A stretch of DNA of 16,700 bases from Bacteroidales bacterium (GTDB taxonomy: Bacteria; Bacteroidota; Bacteroidia; Bacteroidales; UBA12077), in the NCBI GenBank assembly GCA_030156305.1, contig JASGMZ010000036.1, positions 1-16,700 of the forward strand, given 5' to 3'. The translations under genes and the position numbers were made by a program. The first letter of the stretch is position 1; every line of letters begins with the position of its first letter. The notes under the pieces were generated by a model. It searched no databases and was not told the origin of the DNA. It worked only from the letters and a program-made list of their open reading frames with translations. Shown here piece after piece: positions 1 to 6,638 of this stretch.

Positions 1-2
1 CA

Positions 3-182
3 ACAAAATATTTGCCTCAATACCTCAATTGGTTTGTATTTTTGGAAAAAGTAAAAAAGTCAGCAGATCCTATTGCTGATTTTGCAAAAACAGTTATGGG
101 AAACTCTAATGCCATTAAATCATTTAGAAAAATTGAAAGTACCTATTTGGAATTAAATATTCCACATTATTTTAAAACATAA
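3..182 (+). CDS. C-terminal end of a probable transposase, cut by the window edge
   Basis: Reading from base 3, an open frame of 59 codons ends in TAA at 180-182; the other two forward frames close early. The peptide carries a segment reading KYLPQYLNWFVFLEK and ends IPHYFKT. The Y-L-x-x-Y-L-N-W-F pattern followed by a charged helix resembles the C-terminal tail of IS1595/ISXO2-like transposases, where a similar Y-L-x-E-F stretch follows the last catalytic residue. This rests on memory of the family, not a search. No catalytic residues lie inside the window, and I see no terminal inverted repeat in the bases after the stop, so whether this is an intact element or a remnant cannot be told. It could also be the tail of an unrelated gene. 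Confidence 0.4.
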   Translation, partial: TKYLPQYLNWFVFLEKVKKSADPIADFAKTVMGNSNAIKSFRKIESTYLELNIPHYFKT

Positions 183-294
183 CCAATATTTTTTAGATGA
201 AATGTTTGGCCTAAAATGTCCTGATTTAAGTATTTAAATAACTATATTTACATTATTATCAATTAAATTACCTGATTAAAAGAAGCGTATTATT

Positions 295-483
295 ATGAGA
301 AGAAACTATAAAATAATAGGGTATTTACTTTTTATTTTTGGTTTAATATCAATATTACTTTTACTGGCAAAAGGATTTCAATTTTATAAAATTGACAATG
401 AATATGTATTTGCAATATTAGTTTTTATTGCAATTTTATTTCCAACGCTGGGAGTTCAGTTTATCAAAAAAAGTAAAGCATAG
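295..483 (+). CDS. Small two-helix membrane protein, unknown function
   Basis: This 62-residue protein starts MRRNYK, a positively charged N-terminus, followed by a hydrophobic helix at about residues 7-26. A short polar loop (about 27-36, with FYKIDNE) leads to a second hydrophobic helix at about 37-54, and the tail KKSKA is basic. Two membrane spans with basic ends suggest an inner-membrane hairpin with both ends in the cytoplasm. I do not recognise the family. The S41 peptidase gene starts 36 bases after the stop on the same strand with no terminator between them, so the two may be co-transcribed. A TATATTTA sequence at 243-250 is a one-mismatch -7 element, but no -33 element sits at the right distance. 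The size and the composition, typical of a real membrane protein, support a genuine gene, though such short ORFs can be spurious in AT-rich DNA. Confidence 0.6.
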   Translation: MRRNYKIIGYLLFIFGLISILLLLAKGFQFYKIDNEYVFAILVFIAILFPTLGVQFIKKSKA

Positions 484-519
484 TTTTTTATTTGCTGAAA
501 TGAATTTTATCTATAAAAT

Positions 520-2757
520 ATGAAACTTGAAAAAATTATTGTCGCTGTAATTGTTCTTTTTTTGTTTACGGGCTGTCAAAACCAATCCACAAAAGTTAAA
601 AATATAAAAACCTTTGCTAAACTTTATGGTTATGTTCGATGGTTTCATCCGAGTGATGAGGTTCAGGAAATCGACTGGGATAAATTTGCCATTCTTGGTG
701 TGCAGAAAGTTGAAAATGTAAAATCTGAATCAGCATTAAGAGATACGCTGTTTAAGCTGTTTTCACCTATTGTTCAGGGGCTTAAAATTTCTACAGAAAA
801 GAGCACCCCCCCAATCGATTTACAGTCAATTATTCCTTTTGCTCCTGTAAATAAGGTTGTTGCCTGGCAGCATTACGGTATTAACACTAAACAAACAAGC
901 AATATTTATAAAAGTATTCGAACAAATAAAATTTTAAATGATTCATATTCTTATTTCTATAAAAATATTCTTGATGTATCGATTTTAAGAGGAAAAGAAG
1001 TAAAGTTGACAGGATATTTTAAAAATAAATCCATTGGTTATCAGGGGAAAACCAGTTTGTTTTTAGTTTCGATAACTAAAAATGAGCCGTCACTTAATTT
1101 TTCTTCGTTAATCTCTCAGCATAAAGTAGATATTAATCCCATGGATTGGAGTAAATTTGAAATGACTACAAAAATTGGGTATGATTCAGAATATTTAGTC
1201 TTTGGTGGCGCTGTTAAGAATAATGTATCTGTTTTAGCGGATGATTTTAGCCTTTTTGTTAAAGAAGGAGACAGGTGGAAAGTTATAGATTCTTTTAATA
1301 TGGATTTTGAACAGGGATTAAATACTAACATTAATGATTGGCAAATAACTGAAAATGGACACAAAATTGAATTGTCTGAAAATGAAATACATGCTGGAAG
1401 ATTTGCCCTAAGTGTTAAATATACCGGAAAATTATTTGAAAAATATCCTGATTTTGGAGAAGTTATTAATGAGCCAATAGGCAATAACCTTTATTGTATT
1501 ATACCCTTAGCTTTATATTCAATAGATAATGAAACTTATCCCAAATCGGATATCAAATCATTAAATAAACTAAAAAAGGAACTTGATGGTATAAATATTT
1601 CATCTGATTTCAATATACATACTAATTTAGCATGCGTTGTTATTTCCTGGAATGTGTTTCAACATTTTTATCCCTATTTTGACGTAGTTGAAACAAACTG
1701 GGAACATGTATTGTCAGAAATAATTGAAAAAACATATTCAGATAAGGATAATAAAGATTTTACCAGGACACTTAGCAAGATGGTTGCTAAACTTAAAGAT
1801 GGCCATGGATTTGTTTATGGAGAAAGAATGTATCACTTACCTGTTAGAACAGCGTTAGTTGAAGATGAAATAGTTATAACTGCATCAGATGACCCTCAAT
1901 TAAAAACTGGCGACATTATAAAAAAAGTAAATGGAGTGGATGCGAAGAAAGTGCTGGAAGACATGAAAAACTATATTTCCGGGTCACCCCATTTAAAAAG
2001 ATTCCGGGCACTCAATATATTTGGAAGTAATTATGAATCCGGGACAACAAACCTTATGGTGGAACGTGATGGTGAAAAAATTTTATGTGATATTCAAAAT
2101 AAAAGAAGTATTAAAAGTATTTTTTATAATCCGATAAATAATAACCCGTATCAATATGATGATATCAAAGAATTAGAGTCCGGTGTTTATTATGTAAACC
2201 TTAGTAAATGTAATCCTGAAAACTTTGAGGGTAAAATAGAGAATTTGGCCAATGCAAAAAGTGTGATTTATGATTATCGTTGGGGAGTAAAACTAAGCTT
2301 ATTAGAAGTTATTCCTCACTTAATAAAAACACCGGTAAATTCTGCATGGTGGAATGTGCCGAAAATTATATATCCTGATAGAAAAGGAATGGAATTTAGT
2401 GAAAGTAATTGGCCTTTAAATCCTCAAAAACCTTATTTTTATTCAAAAAGCATAATAATTACAGCTCCTAATGTGGTAAGTAGTGGTGAAACAGAAATGG
2501 GAATAATTGACCAATATGATTTAGGTGTAACTGTTGGTGATACCACTGCCGGGTGTAATGGTAATGTAAATTTCATTAACCTTCCTAACGGGTTTCAAAT
2601 CATGTGGACAGGAATGAAAGTACTTAAACACGACAAAACCCAGCTTCATTTAATCGGATATCATCCCGATTATCCGATACAAAGAACATTATTAGGGATT
2701 AAAAAGGGCAAAGATGAAGTTTTAGAGAAAGCCATTGAAATAGCTAAAATGAATTGA
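520..2757 (+). CDS. S41 family (C-terminal processing) peptidase lipoprotein
   Basis: A 745-residue predicted envelope serine protease. It begins with a lipoprotein signal peptide: a hydrophobic stretch at about residues 6-16, then FTGC with Cys19 as the likely lipidation site. Residues 30-90 form a helical segment (FAKLYGYVRWFHP). Residues about 110-340 form a beta-rich region of unknown role. A second helical segment at about 370-430 ends in LKDGHG, the typical entry to the S41 core. A PDZ-like segment follows at about 448-485 (LKTGDIIKKVNG). The protease core is at about 560-745. The likely nucleophile lies in the SSGE motif at residues 654-657, matching the S-x-x-E pattern of S41 enzymes, which use Ser with Lys or a Ser-His-Ser-Glu tetrad. 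The later GVTVGDTTAG segment is also family-typical. I cannot place the general base with certainty. S41 enzymes cut proteins near their C-termini; the substrate here is unknown. The two helical segments resemble each other (see findings). Confidence 0.85.
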   Translation: MKLEKIIVAVIVLFLFTGCQNQSTKVKNIKTFAKLYGYVRWFHPSDEVQEIDWDKFAILGVQKVENVKSESALRDTLFKLFSPIVQGLKISTEKSTPPIDLQSIIPFAPVNKVVAWQHYGINTKQTSNIYKSIRTNKILNDSYSYFYKNILDVSILRGKEVKLTGYFKNKSIGYQGKTSLFLVSITKNEPSLNFSSLISQHKVDINPMDWSKFEMTTKIGYDSEYLVFGGAVKNNVSVLADDFSLFVKEGDRWKVIDSFNMDFEQGLNTNINDWQITENGHKIELSENEIHAGRFALSVKYTGKLFEKYPDFGEVINEPIGNNLYCIIPLALYSIDNETYPKSDIKSLNKLKKELDGINISSDFNIHTNLACVVISWNVFQHFYPYFDVVETNWEHVLSEIIEKTYSDKDNKDFTRTLSKMVAKLKDGHGFVYGERMYHLPVRTALVEDEIVITASDDPQLKTGDIIKKVNGVDAKKVLEDMKNYISGSPHLKRFRALNIFGSNYESGTTNLMVERDGEKILCDIQNKRSIKSIFYNPINNNPYQYDDIKELESGVYYVNLSKCNPENFEGKIENLANAKSVIYDYRWGVKLSLLEVIPHLIKTPVNSAWWNVPKIIYPDRKGMEFSESNWPLNPQKPYFYSKSIIITAPNVVSSGETEMGIIDQYDLGVTVGDTTAGCNGNVNFINLPNGFQIMWTGMKVLKHDKTQLHLIGYHPDYPIQRTLLGIKKGKDEVLEKAIEIAKMN

Positions 2758-2824
2758 TTATATGCTTGCTTATTCATAAAAACATACTACTCATTAGATA
2801 AAACATAGGCTAATTTAGCATCTG

Positions 2825-2856
2825 TTTGTAAATATTAGATTTTATTATAAACTTTG
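2825..2856 (+). promoter_or_regulatory. Putative promoter of the CarboxypepD_reg-like gene
   Basis: TTTG at 2825-2828, a 20-base spacer, then AAACTTTG at 2849-2856. This matches the Bacteroidota vegetative promoter pattern TTTG-N19-21-TAnnTTTG with one mismatch in the -7 box. A start site near 2861 would leave a leader of about 20 bases before the ATG at 2883. Assigned by pattern only. Confidence 0.45.
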
Positions 2857-2882
2857 ATTACTTTATTAACCTTAAATTTTAA

Positions 2883-3788
2883 ATGATGAAAAATTTCTTT
2901 TTAATAACTTCTTTGCTTATTATAAGCAGTAGTTTATTTTCACAAACCAGTTGTAACGGAGTAATTATTGATAAAAATACCAACCGGAAAGTGCCGTTTG
3001 CCAATGTTTATCTCTCTAACAAGGAAGCAGGTACTTATAGTAATAACCAGGGTGTATTTTCATTGGAGGTAACCCCCGAAGATACGATTATTGTTTCTGT
3101 TATTGGATATGAAAAAAGAAGTATTCCTGTGCAGGAGTTAGAAAATTTAAACCGGGAAATTTATCTCACCCCAAAGCATTATAACTTAGATGAAATTACT
3201 ATTCATGCAGATAAAAAGGCTCGAAGAAACAAAATTTTATTGGGCAATAGTCAGTTGAAAAAGGCTACCACCCTTATAGCTCACTCTGGTGCCGAATATG
3301 CTGTTTATATCCCTAATAATTTACAAACAGAGGCTTTAATCAGCGAAGTGGTATTAAATTTAAAATCCAGGGGAAGGGAAACACCTGTATTCAGGATTCA
3401 TCTGTATGCAGTAAATAAAGAAACAAAACTACCGGGGGATGATTTGTTAAACCAGGATTTGACCGGGATGATAACTAAAAGCAGGAACATTAAAAAATTT
3501 GATCTGCAAAAGTATAATATTGTATTACCCGAAGATGGCGTGTTTGTTGGTGTTGAGTGGATAGGTAAGCTGACTAAAAATGATGTTTTTATCGATGATG
3601 TGAATGATATAAAACTTGCTGTCCCTATTTCATTCGAAAAAAAACAGTCCAATACCTTTTTTCGTTCTGCATATTATACCAATCGTTGGAATCAAACAAC
3701 AAGGAATCATCCATTGTCCGTTATTTTAGAGAAAGATAATCCGCCCAATGCTGCTTTTGGGTTAAAGGTTATTACCTATGTAAACTAA
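2883..3788 (+). CDS. Secreted carboxypeptidase-regulatory-like domain protein
   Basis: A 301-residue exported protein. Residues 1-20 form a Sec signal peptide (MMKN, then a hydrophobic core ending SSSLFSQ); the second ATG at 2886 would serve equally well as the start. Residues about 22-105 form a CarboxypepD_reg-like beta-sandwich: GVIIDKNTNRKVPFANVYL, then GTYSNNQGVF, then VSVIGYEKR, the usual order in the Bacteroidota CarbopepD_reg_2 family and in the plug-proximal extension of TonB-dependent receptors. Here no TonB plug or barrel follows. The remaining 190 residues look beta-rich (for example RIHLYAV and GVFVGVEWIGK) and I cannot assign them to a family. The protein is probably periplasmic or cell-surface. 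The gene appears monocistronic: it has a candidate promoter upstream and the rpsO promoter follows it. Its function is unknown. Confidence 0.75.
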   Translation: MMKNFFLITSLLIISSSLFSQTSCNGVIIDKNTNRKVPFANVYLSNKEAGTYSNNQGVFSLEVTPEDTIIVSVIGYEKRSIPVQELENLNREIYLTPKHYNLDEITIHADKKARRNKILLGNSQLKKATTLIAHSGAEYAVYIPNNLQTEALISEVVLNLKSRGRETPVFRIHLYAVNKETKLPGDDLLNQDLTGMITKSRNIKKFDLQKYNIVLPEDGVFVGVEWIGKLTKNDVFIDDVNDIKLAVPISFEKKQSNTFFRSAYYTNRWNQTTRNHPLSVILEKDNPPNAAFGLKVITYVN

Positions 3789-3860
3789 AAAAATGAGTAT
3801 TTTATTCATGCTTTTAGTCACAAGAAAACACGAAAAACCACAATTTTTTCTTTTTTTCTG

Positions 3861-3890
3861 TTGTTATGTGAAAAAAAATAAATATTTTTG
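3861..3890 (+). promoter_or_regulatory. Putative rpsO promoter
   Basis: TTG at 3861-3863, a 19-base spacer, then TATTTTTG at 3883-3890, a perfect match to the Bacteroidota -7 consensus TAnnTTTG. A start site near 3896 gives a leader of about 47 bases before the rpsO ATG at 3943. The -7 box is identical to the one before the YbaN operon on the other strand. Pattern-based call. Confidence 0.6.
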
Positions 3891-3942
3891 CAGGTCTTAA
3901 AATGTATATAATAGAAGAATAATAAAATAAATTGTAAAAAGT

Positions 3943-4215
3943 ATGAGCTATTTAACAGCAGAGAAAAAGCAGGAACTATTTAAGGAATTTGGAAAGTCTG
4001 AAACAAATACCGGTTCAACCGAAGGACAGATTGCTCTTTTTACGCATCGTATTACACATTTAACGAATCATTTAAAAACCAATAAAAAAGATTACAGTAC
4101 ACAACGCGCATTGGTACGATTGGTAGGAAAGAGACGACGGTTATTGGATTACCTTAAAGGTAAAGATATTGAACGATACCGAGAGCTGATTAAAGAACTT
4201 AACCTCCGTAAATAA
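3943..4215 (+). CDS. rpsO: 30S ribosomal protein S15
   Basis: A 90-residue protein matching the whole length of the S15/uS15 family, which is usually 88-90 residues. Characteristic stretches are GSTEGQIALFTHRI near residues 24-37 (canonical T-G-S-x-E-x-Q-I), then HLKTNKKD, and the RNA-binding RALVRLVGKRRRLLDYL near residues 56-72. S15 binds 16S rRNA helices h20-h22 in the central domain, organises the platform of the 30S subunit early in assembly, and forms a bridge to the 50S. The gene has a good promoter upstream and a terminator-like hairpin right after its stop, then pnp on the same strand, the classic rpsO-pnp order. In E. coli S15 represses its own mRNA through a leader structure. The leader here is short and AU-rich, and I see no obvious 16S-like mimic in it. 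Confidence 0.97.
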   Translation: MSYLTAEKKQELFKEFGKSETNTGSTEGQIALFTHRITHLTNHLKTNKKDYSTQRALVRLVGKRRRLLDYLKGKDIERYRELIKELNLRK

Positions 4216-4224
4216 AAAAGGATG

Positions 4225-4250
4225 AAGGCAATTTTAAATTGCCTTTTTTC
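4225..4250 (+). terminator. Intrinsic terminator or attenuator between rpsO and pnp
   Basis: An inverted repeat whose core is GGCAATTT at 4227-4234 and AAATTGCC at 4236-4243, flanked by AA at 4225 and TT at 4244, followed by a run of six T at 4244-4249. The stem is about 9-10 bp with a 3-base loop. It lies 9 bases after the rpsO stop and 44 bases before the pnp start, so it could end rpsO transcripts or only partly limit read-through into pnp. Confidence 0.8.
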
Positions 4251-4293
4251 TTAGTACCTTACAACACGAATTAATTTTTAATAGAAGATATAT

Positions 4294-6435
4294 ATGTATA
4301 ATTTAATTTCAAAAACAATCGATCTCGGTGGCGATAGAACCATTACCCTTGAAACAGGTAAGCTGGCCAAGCAAGCAGACGGATCGGTTGTTGTAAAAAT
4401 GGGGCGTACCATGCTTCTGGCAACCGTTGTTTCGGCCAAAGAAGCCAAAGAAGATGTTGATTTTATGCCCCTTTCTGTTGAATACAGAGAAAAATTTGCT
4501 TCATTTGGACGCTTCCCCGGCGGATTTCTTAAAAGAGAAGCCAGGCCTTCCGATTACGAAATTCTGGTTTCACGATTAATTGACCGTGCTTTGCGCCCAT
4601 TGTTCCCGGAAGATTATCATGCCGATACATTTGTTACGGTTAGCCTTATTTCGGCCGATAAAGATGTTATGCCGGATGCTTTGGCAGGGCTTGCAGCTTC
4701 AGCAGCATTAAGTATTTCGGATGTTCCTTTTCACGGGCCCATATCTGAAGTACGCGTTGCAAGAGTTGACGGACATTATATGATAAACCCGACTTTTGAT
4801 GAGCTGGAAAGAGCTGATATCGACATTATGGTAGCTGCTACCCTCGACAATGTGATGATGGTTGAAGGGGAAATGGACGAAGTTTCTGAAACAGAAATGC
4901 TTGAAGCCATTAAATTTGCTCATGAAGCCATAAAAATGCAGTGCCTGGCACAAATTGAACTGGCCAAAGAAATAAACAAAGAAAAAAGGGTGTACGAGCA
5001 CGAAACCAATGACGAAGCTCTTCGTGAACGAATAAAAAAAGAACTTTATGACGAGGTGTATAAAGCAGCCAAAAATAATCAAGGAAAACACGAACGAACC
5101 GAAGCTTTTGAGCAAATAAAAACAACATTTACCGAAAAATTGCAAGCAGAAAATGAAGAAGAGGAGGTAAATGAAACCCATATTTCACGATATTTTCACG
5201 AGGTACAAAAAGAAGCCGTTCGGAATCTGATTTTAGACGAAGGAATTCGTTTAGATGGACGAAAAACCGATGAAATTAGGCCTATATGGTGCGAGGTGGA
5301 TTATCTGCCTGCAGCTCATGGTTCAGCAATATTTACCCGCGGCGAAACTCAGTCGCTTACTACGGTAACTTTGGGAACCAGGCTTGACGAGAAAGTTATT
5401 GACCAGGTATTGATTCAGGGTACCGAAAAATTTGTATTGCATTATAATTTCCCTCCGTTTTCAACAGGAGATGCCAGGCCGGTACGTGGCTTAAGCCGCC
5501 GCGAAGTCGGACATGGTAATCTTGCACTCAGGGCACTTAAAAGAATGATTCCCGATGGTGAGGAAAATCCGTATGCTATACGTGTAGTTTCCGATATTTT
5601 GGAGTCTAATGGCTCATCATCTATGGCTACCGTATGTGCCGGAACGTTATCTCTTATGGATGCCGGTGTAAAAATTAAAAAACCGGTCTCAGGAATTGCT
5701 ATGGGTTTAATTACCGATAAAGATTCCGGAAAGTATGCTGTACTTTCTGATATCCTTGGAGATGAAGACCATTTGGGCGATATGGATTTTAAAGTTACCG
5801 GTACGAAGGATGGAATAACCGCATGCCAAATGGATATTAAAATCGAAGGCCTGTCTTACGAAATCCTTGCTAAAGCTTTGGATCAGGCAAAAGAAGGAAG
5901 AATGCATATTTTAAATAAAATGCTTGAAACCATCGCTGAACCAAGAGCTGACTATAAACCTCATACCCCAAGAATAGTACAAATATCTATTCCTAAAGAT
6001 ATGATTGGTGCCGTGATTGGCCCTGGAGGGAAAGTAATTCAAGACATTCAGGAAAAAACAAATTCTACCATTACTATTACTGAAGAAGGTGGATTTGGTG
6101 TTGTGGATATTTTCTCTGAAAATCAAGAGGATATTGAAGCTGCTCTTGCTAAGATTAAAGGAATTATTGAAGTGCCCGAAGCAGGTAAAGAGTATGTTGG
6201 AACGGTAAAATCTATTATGCCTTATGGTGCATTTGTAGAAATATTGCCCGGTAAAGAGGGATTACTCCATATTTCGGAAATTGAGTGGCGAAGACTCGAT
6301 AAAGTAGATGAAGTACTTAAAGAAGGTGATGAAGTAAAAGTTAAGCTTTTAGACATCGATCCAAAAAATGGAAAACTAAAACTTTCAAGAAAAGTTCTTT
6401 TACCTAAACCCGAGCGTAACAAAGAGCAGCAATAA
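4294..6435 (+). CDS. pnp: Polynucleotide phosphorylase (polyribonucleotide nucleotidyltransferase)
   Basis: A 713-residue, full-length PNPase. It degrades RNA 3' to 5' using phosphate to release nucleoside diphosphates, and can add tails in reverse. It works as a trimer in the cytoplasm, often within an RNA-decay complex. Domains in order: first RNase PH domain (about 10-150, with the family stretch FGRFPGGFLKREARPSDYEIL), an all-helical linker (about 150-310, very charged), and a second RNase PH domain (about 315-550). The latter carries the active-site acidic cluster at D490, D492, D496 and D498 in GDEDHLGDMDFKVTGT. A KH domain has its GxxG loop at G576-G579 (IGPGGK). A C-terminal S1 domain spans about 632-700 (YVGTVKSIMPYGAFVEILPG). 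No lesion is seen. It follows rpsO by 78 bases and has its own terminator downstream. I see no clear separate promoter, so read-through from rpsO is likely. Confidence 0.98.
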   Translation: MYNLISKTIDLGGDRTITLETGKLAKQADGSVVVKMGRTMLLATVVSAKEAKEDVDFMPLSVEYREKFASFGRFPGGFLKREARPSDYEILVSRLIDRALRPLFPEDYHADTFVTVSLISADKDVMPDALAGLAASAALSISDVPFHGPISEVRVARVDGHYMINPTFDELERADIDIMVAATLDNVMMVEGEMDEVSETEMLEAIKFAHEAIKMQCLAQIELAKEINKEKRVYEHETNDEALRERIKKELYDEVYKAAKNNQGKHERTEAFEQIKTTFTEKLQAENEEEEVNETHISRYFHEVQKEAVRNLILDEGIRLDGRKTDEIRPIWCEVDYLPAAHGSAIFTRGETQSLTTVTLGTRLDEKVIDQVLIQGTEKFVLHYNFPPFSTGDARPVRGLSRREVGHGNLALRALKRMIPDGEENPYAIRVVSDILESNGSSSMATVCAGTLSLMDAGVKIKKPVSGIAMGLITDKDSGKYAVLSDILGDEDHLGDMDFKVTGTKDGITACQMDIKIEGLSYEILAKALDQAKEGRMHILNKMLETIAEPRADYKPHTPRIVQISIPKDMIGAVIGPGGKVIQDIQEKTNSTITITEEGGFGVVDIFSENQEDIEAALAKIKGIIEVPEAGKEYVGTVKSIMPYGAFVEILPGKEGLLHISEIEWRRLDKVDEVLKEGDEVKVKLLDIDPKNGKLKLSRKVLLPKPERNKEQQ

Positions 6436-6454
6436 GTTATTAATAATATTCATT

Positions 6455-6483
6455 AGGGCAGAGGATTTCCACTGCCCTTTTTT
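6455..6483 (+). terminator. Intrinsic terminator after pnp
   Basis: The stem GGGCAG at 6456-6461 pairs with CTGCCC at 6472-6477, extended by A6455-T6478. The loop contains a further short GGA/TCC pairing. A run of six T follows at 6478-6483. It lies about 20 bases after the pnp stop. Confidence 0.85.
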
Positions 6484-6602
6484 ATTGCTTATTTTGTTCG
6501 TGGATTAACATAGTATTTTGCCCACAGTTTATAATTTTGAAAACTTTTAATTCTTTTTTAAATTTACATGATAGATATTATCTTTTTTATGCTCGAATAA
6601 TG

Positions 6603-6610
6603 TAAGTTTG
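6603..6610 (+). promoter_or_regulatory. Putative -7 promoter box before the prolyl oligopeptidase gene
   Basis: TAAGTTTG is a perfect match to the Bacteroidota -7 consensus TAnnTTTG and lies 28 bases before the ATG at 6639. No clear TTG or TTTG lies 19-21 bases upstream, so the -33 box is weak or absent. Another perfect -7 match, TAATTTTG at 6532-6539, also lacks a well-spaced partner. Confidence 0.4.
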
Positions 6611-6638
6611 TTAAATGTAAAAAATAAAATAAAAAAAT

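Noticed and set aside
183..294. Terminal inverted repeat or target duplication after the possible transposase tail
   Set aside because: No inverted or direct repeat stood out in these 112 AT-rich bases, and the other end of any element is outside the window.
1116..1484. A 122-residue minus-strand open frame within the S41 peptidase gene
   Set aside because: It is Ser/Leu-rich antisense shadow with no motif; the plus-strand gene is continuous through it.
3792..3814. A weak hairpin after the CarboxypepD_reg-like gene as a terminator
   Set aside because: The 7-bp stem contains a G-T pair and a single real G-C pair and is followed by only four T after GC; too weak to call.
4708..5181. A 157-residue minus-strand open frame within pnp
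   Set aside because: It is very rich in Phe and Cys, as expected from the complement of Glu- and Lys-rich codons, and it lies wholly antisense to a conserved part of PNPase.
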